A model generated the notes under the pieces. The model saw nothing but the letters and a program-made list of their open reading frames with translations. It was not told where the DNA came from and did not search any database. A DNA stretch of 22,102 nucleotides from NCBI GenBank assembly GCA_002841655.1, contig PHAH01000006.1:1-22102 (forward strand), written 5' to 3'. Below are positions 1 to 8,338 of the stretch, piece by piece (the stretch's first letter is position 1; each line of letters begins with the position of its first letter). Source of the DNA: Candidatus Falkowbacteria bacterium HGW-Falkowbacteria-2 (lineage in GTDB: Bacteria > Patescibacteriota > Patescibacteriia > Patescibacteriales > UBA12465). The translations under genes were made by a program, and so were the position numbers.

Positions 1-1
1 G

Positions 2-3000
2 ACGGAGTTGGTTAACAACTGGGAATCGGCAATTAAACGCACTGATTTCCTTGATGAATTCAAGCACATGTTCAATCCGGTTTCTAACGACCTCGGTATT
101 TACATGGCCCTAAGAACGGGCATGATGGATGATATAAATGTCAAAGTTGATGCCTCTAAGACTGAGCTAACAGCTAATGGCGGTTGGCTTGACGTTCGTA
201 ATATTGCTGGCGATCTAACAGGGACTCCTGGGGATGCGGCTCAGCAGAAAAAAAACGCAGAACAAGGATATATTTCTAACATGGCCGAGTTTTCAGGCGA
301 TGCTTTAATTGATGCTGCTAACGTCTTTTTAAACCAGCTTGCTCTAACTGCCTTTAAGAAAGCAATGAGTGACCTTGGTAAGACTGCCTCTGAGTCAAGT
401 GGTGCGAATTATGCGAGCTCTTCCAGTGACCCAAATATTGTCTATGGCGAAAAGGCGGTCAAAGAGAGTCTCGCGCAAATCATTGAACCTAACTTTAGCG
501 TGCGCGCTGATTATAATATCTTATCTGCCCTTACAATCTGTCGCGACCGCAATAACCCCGGACCGACTGAGTGTGTAATCGATGATCAATTGATGGAAGG
601 TATTACCGAAAAGAAGACGGTGGCCGAAGCAATTAACGAGGGTTTCCTTCATAAAGATTGGCTTTTCACCTCCGAATATCGTGAAGGCGCATATAGTTTG
701 CGCAATATTCAGATTATGAGAAAGTATCGTTTTGTTCCTGTTGGCTGGGAGGTCGCGGCTTCCTCAGGTAAAAATGCCACTCTTGGCGACCTCATGTCGT
801 GTTTTAGTCCTTCAGATGAGTACAATGAATACTCCTCCATTTTTGATATTCAAAGTCAGACTTGGTGTCAGGGGTTAGTTGACCCAAATTGGGTACTAAA
901 AGCTCCATTGAATTATTGCGCGAAACAAGGTTACAGTTCTCAAATTTTAGATATCAGTTTGGTGCCTGGTAATAGTAGTAATGGTGCAATAAATAGCGAC
1001 ACGGTGCAGATCACTCGCGCCGATGACTATTGTGGCGATGAACAGACTTGTATTAAGGAGAAAGAAGATGGTAGTTGTGAAGCCTATGGCTATTGTCAGA
1101 CCGAGCGTCAGACCTGGGGCTTTGATTCCAAGACATGTTCACCAATAAATAATACCTGTACATCTTTTGTAAATTCTACCAGTGGACAGAGCGTCTCCTA
1201 TCTTGAAAATACTTTAGATTTTGCTGAATGTAATGCTGATGCGGCTGGCTGCAAACTATATTCCGTTTTTGGCACCTATGCCACCTCAACAGGGCAGGTA
1301 AGTTGGTCAAATACCCCAGCTGCGACTACTTATTTCAATAATCAACTCTCCGGCTGCTCCTCTAAGGATGAGGGCTGTAAAGAGGTATTAAGGGCAAAAC
1401 CAGGTTGGGGCGCAAACCTCATTATGGGCGCCGGTTTTGTACGGGATAATGTTGGCGACACCATGGTTAATAGCTTGATTAATGGCTATTGGCCGATTTG
1501 GTCGTCACGTAATAAGGCTGCTTCAATTATCGATGTGCAGACAATTGATCCAACATCTTCAGGAAAAGCCATACTCATTGAATCCGTGGGCAACAGCGGC
1601 AATGCGAGCACTACTATCGGACTGTATTCGGACAATGCTGTATCTTTGATTCCGTCCGGACTGAACCTGTTGTCTGGTGAAACCTATACTTTCAGTGCTG
1701 ATGTGTATTTGATTGAAGGTGAAAAAGTTCACCTTGTTCTGGGCGCAGATTACCAAGCTGCTGCCGAAACAAAGGATAAGGAAGTTTGGAGACACTTAAC
1801 TGTCACTCGCAGCCTTAAAGACAAACCTCTCTCAGAAATGACTTTAGGTATTACCAACTATAGCGACACTAATCAGGCACGTTTCGCGGTGAGAAATATT
1901 AAGTTGGAAATGAATCCATGGGATTCCGGATTCTCTTTATATGGATCCTATCGTGCGTATGAAAAAATAATTCCACCATATCTTGCTCCTGCTTGTTATG
2001 TTAACGCAGATCCAGCTGACCCAGACTATCGTTTACGCGCAGACGCTCCGGCTGTTTGTGCTAACTTCGCACGTCTGTGTAATCGTGATGAGGCTGGCTG
2101 TGAAAGATATACTCAGACAAGCTCTGGATTCTCGGTTGCCGCGCAGGCGGTTTCGGCGGATTATTGTGATGCGTCTTGTAGTGGGTACAACCTCTACGTA
2201 GCCCGTGGTAATTATTTCTTCTCACCTTATGCTGACAAAATCATCCCAGCAAACAGTACTAAGTGCGGCGCATCTGCGGCAGGATGTACAGAATTTACCA
2301 ATCTCGATGCCGCCGCTAGTGGCGGTGAAACACGCGAATACTATACTCAATTAAAGCAGTGTATCAAGCCGGGAGCCGATTGCGCCGACTTCTATACTTG
2401 GGTTGGCAATGATGAAAGTGGCTATCAGCTCAAGGCATTAGTTTTGAAAAAAGATGCTAGCAATAATCCGGCAGTGACTGTTGATGATTCGGCTTTATGT
2501 AATGAGGAGATTTTCAATTTGCCGGTAACTGATCCCGGGTTTAATCCTGATTGTTTACAATACTATAATAAAGCGGGGGCAATATCATATCATCTTTCCG
2601 CCTCCACAATTACTTGCTCAGAGAACTGCTATACCTATCGTCAGACAGAAAAGAATATCGACACAACTTTGACTCAGGCGCAGTGTACTGGTCCAAGTCG
2701 TTCCTGGAACAGCTCTGGCTCAGTTTGCTATTCTTGTCAGAATGGCGGCACCTGGAGTAGTGAGTATCAATCTTGTCTGTATTCGGCGATACCAAATGAA
2801 GGGAAGAAGTGTTCCGCTTCGCAAAATGGATGCCGCGAATATAATGGCAGTCTTGGCAACAATACAAGGTTAGTGGCCGCCTTCAATTTCGAAAATGGCC
2901 TCGATGGTTGGGAGGGGCGTTGTGGCGACAATGTCATTCTTTCACAATCAGCTAGCACCAATAACGGTAAGTCACTTCTTTATGACCAAGGAGCTAATTT

Positions 3001-6000
3001 CGGCGGTGTTCAACAACAGACAAGTTGTGATCAAGCAAGCCAAACATCCCTCTTGGATAAGTTGCTTGGTAACAGTGCTAATGCGGCGCCATCGTCATAT
3101 ATCACAAAGACCTTAGGCTCCAAGCTGATTCGAGGTAGTGCTTACTCCCTTAAATTTACGGCTAGTGCGGCGACAAACACTAATGTCAGCTTCGCTTTCT
3201 TGAGCGCTGATGATGAAATCGTCTATTTTAATGCGAGTGAAAATAATTCTAATGGGGCAATCACGGTAAGTGGCAATAATGAATGGAAGACATATGAAGT
3301 TAATCTTGCCGAGCTAGACCACGCTGTCACTGCGGGTGAGGCTTTAGTGATTGTGGCTGATAAAGATTTCTATATTGACAACATGGTTTTAACGGCTATC
3401 AATAGCCGCTACTATCTCATTAAGGGTACTAGTAAGGTGCCTGATATCTGTTATTACGACATGCTCGATAATTACCAGGGTGAGGACTATAACCTTGGTT
3501 GTAGTCAGTACCTTGATCGTTCAAGAAACACCCACTATCTACGTCAGTTCAATCGTCTTTGCCAGGATTCAGCTGTCGGCTGCGAGTTGATGGTTGATAC
3601 GGCTAATTCGGATAACTATAAGGCAGAAATCTGGAAGGATACAAATGCCAACGGTGTTTGTGATTCCAATGAACCAGATTGTGTTAGCGTTTCTAAAGAT
3701 AAGTTCATCTATGCCATCTTCGATGAGAGCAAGCGTTGTAATAGCGCTGATTCAGGCTGCTCACGCTTAGGTGAATCAGTCTCAACTGGTGGCAATCTTG
3801 TTTGGAGCGACGTCTTTAAACGTAACGATCCTGATACTTATAATCAGACCCTCTGTGACGCTGGCGATGCCGGTTGTGAAGGCTGGAGAACAGCTGAAGG
3901 CGGGACAAGCTACTTTAAGAATCCTGGGAACAATGCCTGTGTCTACCGCACCAGCACTGATCCGTCACGTCCAGGTAAGAATTGGTATAAGGTGCCGGTA
4001 ATGCGTTGTGATTTGAATAATAATGGTAGCATTGATACCGCCGCGGAGAAGGCTGGCAGGGTTTGCTCAACGTCAGCTGACTGTGCCGCCAATCGTCCGT
4101 GTTTAGTTGATAATAATGATTACGATTGCAACGTATCATACCTCGAAACCATTGGCTTCGGCGGTGGTGGGCAACAGGTGCCGGTACCAACAGATGCCGC
4201 TGGTTTGTGCGACGCTGCCTCTTCAGGCTGTACCGAATACATTGACCCGGTTAGTAAGCATTCGTCAAATCTCATCTTTAATCCAAGATTGCTTTCAGCT
4301 AATGGCTGGAGCGTGCCACCCGCAACCCCTAAGCCCGAGCAAAGATTTACTATTGATCCGAATACTCTTTATATATTTTCAGTCTCAACCAATGATAATG
4401 CTTTAGCAACCGGGGATGTCACTTTAACATTTGATGCGGGTGTAGCCTTATTGCAGGAAAACAACGAGCTCTCAACCACAACTGTAACCTCCTTAGTAAT
4501 ACCGGCATCTCAACCCACTAAGCGGTTTATGTTCTATTCGCGGGGTAATATTGCTGCGAAAGCAATTCGCGCTGCTGGTGATTATGAGGTCATAGTTCGT
4601 GAAGCGATTGTAAACTATCAGTTGAAACAAAAAATTGATCAATCAAGTTGTAACGGCATTGTTAATGTTGATAATGGTTGTGTGTTGTTCAACGAACGCT
4701 CAATCAATGGTGCTAGTGGCTACCTGCCTCTCACTGGTTGGTGGAACGCCGCTGCCAGCTTTAACGGACAATCTCCGGTTGCTTGTGCTACTGGTAATTG
4801 TTCCGCTAACAAGCTGATTAAGGTTCGCCCTGACCGCGTCTGCGCGACCTGGCTCGACTGTCAGACTTACGTAATTGACCCGGTAACAAATAAGCGCACT
4901 TGTTTCTCTATCGGTGAATGTAATCGTTTGGGTGATAATAATGAGTGTACTAATTTCGTCAAAGGAAGAAATGGAGAATTAAGTAACAACAGTGATGTGG
5001 CTAAGGCGACTGGTTATTCAATCTTAAATCAATTTGATTTAAGTAGCATGACCGAAGTAGGCTTAAATACTGATGCTCACTTTAACTTTGAAGAGGGCAG
5101 CCCTAACCTCACTTGTATTCTTGCAAATGACTCTGAAGAGGAGTGTAAGTTTAGCAGAGGTATTGTCGCTGACAGTATCGTCAACAAGCCAAGCGATGCG
5201 CCAATTGATTATCCGGCTGAGGGTAAGGCATATCTAAAGATAATGTCTGGTCAACTCATATCTCCTCACTCAGAAAATTCACCGATTAATGTGCTTAAGG
5301 GTCAGGACTATTATCTAAACTTCTTGGTCAATACAAAAGATTCTGGAATGTCTGCTTTCGTGCGTATAGTTGATGGCGGTGACAAAGAAGATGTATTGTC
5401 GCAAACAATCAGCGCCCCTAACGGTTGGGAAAGAAAGGTTATTAAGATTCCAGGCACATCTTTAGCAGCAACAGAGTCAATTATAATCTATGTCGGAGGC
5501 AACTCGGTTGAACTTGAAGAAAGATATGTATATTTTGACGATATTAATATCGAGCCAGTATTGAAAGTGGCTGCTAGCGGTCCAAATCAATTCATCGCGA
5601 AAGAATGTCGTTTGTATCCGACTCAAGATGCTGCTTCTTGTGTGAGTAAGAACAGTCAAGTGATCAGTGATGGCCTCTATGGTTATTGTCTCCAGCATGA
5701 TTCTGCGAATAAAGATGTTTGTTTAATGTGGTATCCGATTGATGAAATTAGCGCTGGTGCTAAGTCAGCGCGCTCGAGTCTTGGCTATCAGGGAGCTTTC
5801 CCGTTAAGCTATTGCTCAGAGGCCGATGGGAATTTTAGCTTGGTAGAGAAGCGAATTGCTAAGTTGGTTGAAAGCGATCCAGACTGGTCCGGGTCAGGCG
5901 ATTCATTGCATTGCTATTATCCCGCAGGAGCAGTTTCAAATTTTTGCGCTTTAAATAAGGGTAATAATGGACCCGCTTATGATGAGGCGACTACTCCTCT

Positions 6001-7615
6001 GTCGTTACGCGCCAGGTGTGGAAGTAGTACTGATTATTTTATTTTTCAGGTTGAAGGCTGGGGCGCAAAAGACTGGTTCTGCATTCCTGTAAATATTAAT
6101 AGGTTGACTGCGACAGCGGACCCTTTGTCAATTACGGCTACTAGTGAAGATAATCCACGAGTTTTTGATGTTAGCCGCTATAATGGCTGGTATACATACA
6201 ATGGCATCTCGGCTCGCCCCGACTACAAATTAGATGAAGCTAAGAATGCCTCGCCTGCGGTCAGAGTGTATGATTTCAATAATCCACCATCTGATGAAAC
6301 TCAGTTTAAGCTTCTTTCCTCGTCTAATCCTGATGAGGTGTTTTACCCAACTTGTAGCAAGTTTGTTCAAGTAGTCGATTCAATGGGGAATAATAAAGCC
6401 TGGACCGCAAGAACTAGTAAGAATAGTCTTTATCCACTAACAACACCACTCTTCTTCCGTGACGCCACAACTTATTACGGTGAGACTTGTTATAAAGAAG
6501 AAACGACCGAAAACTGTGCCGTGCAGTGTTCATGTACTGATGGCTGTTATTGTGATCAATCAGGCGAATATTGTTCTAGTCCTTGTGATGACTTCTCCGA
6601 TTGTTATGAGTACGAGACTGTTTCTGTCCCTGCTGTTTGCGGTACTCCTGGGGCAACTCCAAGCCCAGACAGCTATAGCTTTACCATGTTTGGTCGCAAC
6701 CGTGACCTCATCCCCTTTGGCGCTGCTACCTTCCCAGATAATTTCAACATTACAGCCAGTGAGCCAATTAAGTTCCGCAATCAGTATTCCAATAAGATCA
6801 GTCAAACCGTTTTCGGGGGCAGACCTTATGGTTGCAGTGGTGTCGGTTGTTCTAATCTCGGTTTTTGCAGCTTAGACCCAAACATAATCTGTGTGCTCGA
6901 CCCAACCAGTAGTGCTAATAAGAGCCTGGTCTCCAAGCAATCCTGTGGCACAAACGGCACATGTTTACCGTTGTGGAATGCTAGCAAGTTTAATTTCTCT
7001 TATGATGCTGGTAATGTTTTAAAGAATCTCTTCTTAAAAGACTATGCCCAGTATAGCTACAGCACAAGTACAAGGAGCTATCGGATTGATATTAGCGAAC
7101 CCCATTATAGTTCTGATTACTTGCAGAACATTACTTATGTTCCCGGCAACGATGATCAGTGCCTGGATACAGGCCACAATTCAGAGTATTACAGTGACTA
7201 TAATACGTACTGGTGCGCGAATTGGCCGAAGATTACTAATGTCAGAGTGAATGGTTTACCAATTGCGAGTGATGGCGCGAATATTACCAGCCCCGGTATC
7301 TATACATTAACTTTCAATACCATTATTGACCCCGAACAACAGCCTATGAGAGAATTAGTAATCGACTGGGGAGATGGGTCAGTGCAAAATATTGTTAATC
7401 AGAATAATCTGCCTAATGTGAGCGAGCCTCATCGTATCTATCATTTCTACAAAGGATCTAATTCGAAGGCGATGATAAAGATAAAAGCGACTGATAATTG
7501 GGGTTCGTTCTGTTGTGTCCAGAATCAGGGGTCTTGTAATAAGAGCAATTGTCCGACTGGCAATACAAAGATAAATGAGGTGAATACAGGAGGGAATAAT
7601 GAAGTGAAAAAATAG
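2..7615 (+). CDS. Giant cysteine-rich surface protein with jelly-roll-like modules and a C-terminal PKD-like domain (5' partial)
   Basis: The frame is open from the first complete codon, so the gene starts before the window; at least 2537 residues are present. A TTG at position 8 could only be an internal codon. No enzyme motif is seen. By hand count there are about 98 cysteines, and C-x5-G-C occurs nine times with exactly the same spacing (residues about 408-1408, numbered from the TTG at position 8). Between the cysteine stretches lie four beta-rich segments resembling galactose-binding/CBM jelly rolls (residues about 471-637, 958-1131, 1421-1541 and 1691-1854), several ending in a 'DN/DDI' strand typical of that fold. 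Two DxNxNG loops resemble calcium sites. A dense cysteine knot lies at about 2170-2211, and a PKD-like domain (IDWGDGS, ending IKATDNWG) at 2407-2499. I infer an exported, disulfide-stabilised adhesin or sheath protein. Giant proteins of this style are found near T4SS-like genes in Parcubacteria. The export signal would be outside the window. TAG stop. Confidence 0.85.
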   Translation, partial: TELVNNWESAIKRTDFLDEFKHMFNPVSNDLGIYMALRTGMMDDINVKVDASKTELTANGGWLDVRNIAGDLTGTPGDAAQQKKNAEQGYISNMAEFSGDALIDAANVFLNQLALTAFKKAMSDLGKTASESSGANYASSSSDPNIVYGEKAVKESLAQIIEPNFSVRADYNILSALTICRDRNNPGPTECVIDDQLMEGITEKKTVAEAINEGFLHKDWLFTSEYREGAYSLRNIQIMRKYRFVPVGWEVAASSGKNATLGDLMSCFSPSDEYNEYSSIFDIQSQTWCQGLVDPNWVLKAPLNYCAKQGYSSQILDISLVPGNSSNGAINSDTVQITRADDYCGDEQTCIKEKEDGSCEAYGYCQTERQTWGFDSKTCSPINNTCTSFVNSTSGQSVSYLENTLDFAECNADAAGCKLYSVFGTYATSTGQVSWSNTPAATTYFNNQLSGCSSKDEGCKEVLRAKPGWGANLIMGAGFVRDNVGDTMVNSLINGYWPIWSSRNKAASIIDVQTIDPTSSGKAILIESVGNSGNASTTIGLYSDNAVSLIPSGLNLLSGETYTFSADVYLIEGEKVHLVLGADYQAAAETKDKEVWRHLTVTRSLKDKPLSEMTLGITNYSDTNQARFAVRNIKLEMNPWDSGFSLYGSYRAYEKIIPPYLAPACYVNADPADPDYRLRADAPAVCANFARLCNRDEAGCERYTQTSSGFSVAAQAVSADYCDASCSGYNLYVARGNYFFSPYADKIIPANSTKCGASAAGCTEFTNLDAAASGGETREYYTQLKQCIKPGADCADFYTWVGNDESGYQLKALVLKKDASNNPAVTVDDSALCNEEIFNLPVTDPGFNPDCLQYYNKAGAISYHLSASTITCSENCYTYRQTEKNIDTTLTQAQCTGPSRSWNSSGSVCYSCQNGGTWSSEYQSCLYSAIPNEGKKCSASQNGCREYNGSLGNNTRLVAAFNFENGLDGWEGRCGDNVILSQSASTNNGKSLLYDQGANFGGVQQQTSCDQASQTSLLDKLLGNSANAAPSSYITKTLGSKLIRGSAYSLKFTASAATNTNVSFAFLSADDEIVYFNASENNSNGAITVSGNNEWKTYEVNLAELDHAVTAGEALVIVADKDFYIDNMVLTAINSRYYLIKGTSKVPDICYYDMLDNYQGEDYNLGCSQYLDRSRNTHYLRQFNRLCQDSAVGCELMVDTANSDNYKAEIWKDTNANGVCDSNEPDCVSVSKDKFIYAIFDESKRCNSADSGCSRLGESVSTGGNLVWSDVFKRNDPDTYNQTLCDAGDAGCEGWRTAEGGTSYFKNPGNNACVYRTSTDPSRPGKNWYKVPVMRCDLNNNGSIDTAAEKAGRVCSTSADCAANRPCLVDNNDYDCNVSYLETIGFGGGGQQVPVPTDAAGLCDAASSGCTEYIDPVSKHSSNLIFNPRLLSANGWSVPPATPKPEQRFTIDPNTLYIFSVSTNDNALATGDVTLTFDAGVALLQENNELSTTTVTSLVIPASQPTKRFMFYSRGNIAAKAIRAAGDYEVIVREAIVNYQLKQKIDQSSCNGIVNVDNGCVLFNERSINGASGYLPLTGWWNAAASFNGQSPVACATGNCSANKLIKVRPDRVCATWLDCQTYVIDPVTNKRTCFSIGECNRLGDNNECTNFVKGRNGELSNNSDVAKATGYSILNQFDLSSMTEVGLNTDAHFNFEEGSPNLTCILANDSEEECKFSRGIVADSIVNKPSDAPIDYPAEGKAYLKIMSGQLISPHSENSPINVLKGQDYYLNFLVNTKDSGMSAFVRIVDGGDKEDVLSQTISAPNGWERKVIKIPGTSLAATESIIIYVGGNSVELEERYVYFDDINIEPVLKVAASGPNQFIAKECRLYPTQDAASCVSKNSQVISDGLYGYCLQHDSANKDVCLMWYPIDEISAGAKSARSSLGYQGAFPLSYCSEADGNFSLVEKRIAKLVESDPDWSGSGDSLHCYYPAGAVSNFCALNKGNNGPAYDEATTPLSLRARCGSSTDYFIFQVEGWGAKDWFCIPVNINRLTATADPLSITATSEDNPRVFDVSRYNGWYTYNGISARPDYKLDEAKNASPAVRVYDFNNPPSDETQFKLLSSSNPDEVFYPTCSKFVQVVDSMGNNKAWTARTSKNSLYPLTTPLFFRDATTYYGETCYKEETTENCAVQCSCTDGCYCDQSGEYCSSPCDDFSDCYEYETVSVPAVCGTPGATPSPDSYSFTMFGRNRDLIPFGAATFPDNFNITASEPIKFRNQYSNKISQTVFGGRPYGCSGVGCSNLGFCSLDPNIICVLDPTSSANKSLVSKQSCGTNGTCLPLWNASKFNFSYDAGNVLKNLFLKDYAQYSYSTSTRSYRIDISEPHYSSDYLQNITYVPGNDDQCLDTGHNSEYYSDYNTYWCANWPKITNVRVNGLPIASDGANITSPGIYTLTFNTIIDPEQQPMRELVIDWGDGSVQNIVNQNNLPNVSEPHRIYHFYKGSNSKAMIKIKATDNWGSFCCVQNQGSCNKSNCPTGNTKINEVNTGGNNEVKK

Positions 7616-7618
7616 TAC

Positions 7619-7647
7619 TTGACAATTGTGTAAAAATGTTATATAAT
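7619..7647 (+). promoter_or_regulatory. Near-perfect sigma70 promoter for the lipoprotein gene
   Basis: TTGACA at 7619-7624 and TATAAT at 7642-7647 are separated by exactly 17 bp, a full consensus match. The -35 begins four bases after the stop codon of the giant gene. It therefore gives the lipoprotein gene its own transcript, although read-through from upstream is not blocked by any hairpin. Confidence 0.85.
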
Positions 7648-7692
7648 GTGAGCAGAAAATAAAAGTTTTTTTAACAACAAAAATAACCATTA

Positions 7693-7700
7693 GAAGGAGG
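7693..7700 (+). promoter_or_regulatory. Strong Shine-Dalgarno of the lipoprotein gene
   Basis: AGAAGGAGG lies 8 nt before the ATG at 7709 and fixes this start. It is the only canonical, well-spaced Shine-Dalgarno in front of an ATG in the window; most other genes show none. Confidence 0.85.
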
Positions 7701-7708
7701 AAAATAAA

Positions 7709-8176
7709 ATGAAAAAGCTGACACTGTTGATCGCTATGGCGATAATTGGAATGTTTCTCATTTCATGTGAAAAAAGTGAGATAGACGAGCCCCAGCCACC
7801 AGTTATCCCGGCTGAAAAAAAAGTTGAAATTACCGTCAACTTTAGTAGCATCCCCGAAGACTTTGCCCATGAGGGAGGTCTGTATGTGTATGGAGTTGCA
7901 CTCTTTGATGAGAACCTCAATCAAATAACTATGCTGGATTATGAATATCCGTCGACTAAATCAACCTTCAAGGGCGAGCCTGTAAGCAATTACTTGGGAA
8001 AAACAATGTATGTATTTACGAAGTTTAATCGCACACTAGAGGGATATACCAGCGACAATGACAGCCACTCTTGGTATACTGAGGTATACGTGAAGATTGA
8101 TGTGCTCAAAGAGCAGAATACGGTATATATCGAAATCCCTGCCGAGCATAGAGAATTCCAAATTGGCAGACCTTAA
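7709..8176 (+). CDS. Small predicted lipoprotein of unknown function
   Basis: The protein has 155 residues. A basic N-terminus (MKK) and a hydrophobic stretch end in the lipobox LISC at residues 17-20, so processing would leave a lipidated cysteine at position 20. A short acidic, proline-rich linker (DEPQPPVIP) follows, then a beta-strand-rich domain of about 120 residues with no motif I recognise. The cysteine is the only one I see. The protein should be anchored to the outer face of the cell membrane. The gene is monocistronic: it has its own consensus promoter, strong ribosome binding site and terminator, unlike the tightly packed genes around it. That may mark recent acquisition or unusually high expression. 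The family is not recognised; the start is well supported by the Shine-Dalgarno. Confidence 0.85.
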   Translation: MKKLTLLIAMAIIGMFLISCEKSEIDEPQPPVIPAEKKVEITVNFSSIPEDFAHEGGLYVYGVALFDENLNQITMLDYEYPSTKSTFKGEPVSNYLGKTMYVFTKFNRTLEGYTSDNDSHSWYTEVYVKIDVLKEQNTVYIEIPAEHREFQIGRP

Positions 8177-8230
8177 CTAACCGAACTATTTAAAACTAAA
8201 ACCTCCTTGTATCATGGAAGATGAACTCTA

Positions 8231-8280
8231 AAAGCCTGTATTATCACTCTTACTAAAAGAGAGGTAATTACAGGCTTTTT
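8231..8280 (+). terminator. Rho-independent terminator after the lipoprotein gene
   Basis: AAAGCCTGTA (8231-8240) pairs perfectly with TACAGGCTTT (8269-8278). The inner part (ACTCTT with AAGAG) extends the stem imperfectly, and a T run follows. Confidence 0.8.
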
Positions 8281-8297
8281 ACTTGTCTGACATTAAT

Positions 8298-8326
8298 AAA
8301 AAGAGCTATCGGTGATAGCTCTTTTT
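8298..8326 (-). terminator. Bidirectional hairpin terminator, mainly for gltX
   Basis: AAAAAGAGCTATC (8298-8310) and GATAGCTCTTTTT (8314-8326) form a perfect 13-bp stem with a 3-nt loop. The A tract on one side and T tract on the other let it work on both strands. It ends the leftward gltX transcript and backs up the lipoprotein terminator. Confidence 0.8.
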
Positions 8327-8338
8327 ATGTATCTTTTT

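Noticed and set aside
8..10. TTG as the start codon of the giant gene
   Set aside because: The same frame is open to the left edge and there is no ribosome site; the gene most likely starts outside the window.
6459..6875. 138-codon open frame inside the giant gene
   Set aside because: Out-of-frame shadow with no start signal and no domain; the host frame has clear cysteine modules.
7379..7690. 103-codon minus-strand frame over the end of the giant gene and the lipoprotein promoter
   Set aside because: It covers the PKD-like coding region and a consensus promoter on the other strand, with no signals of its own.
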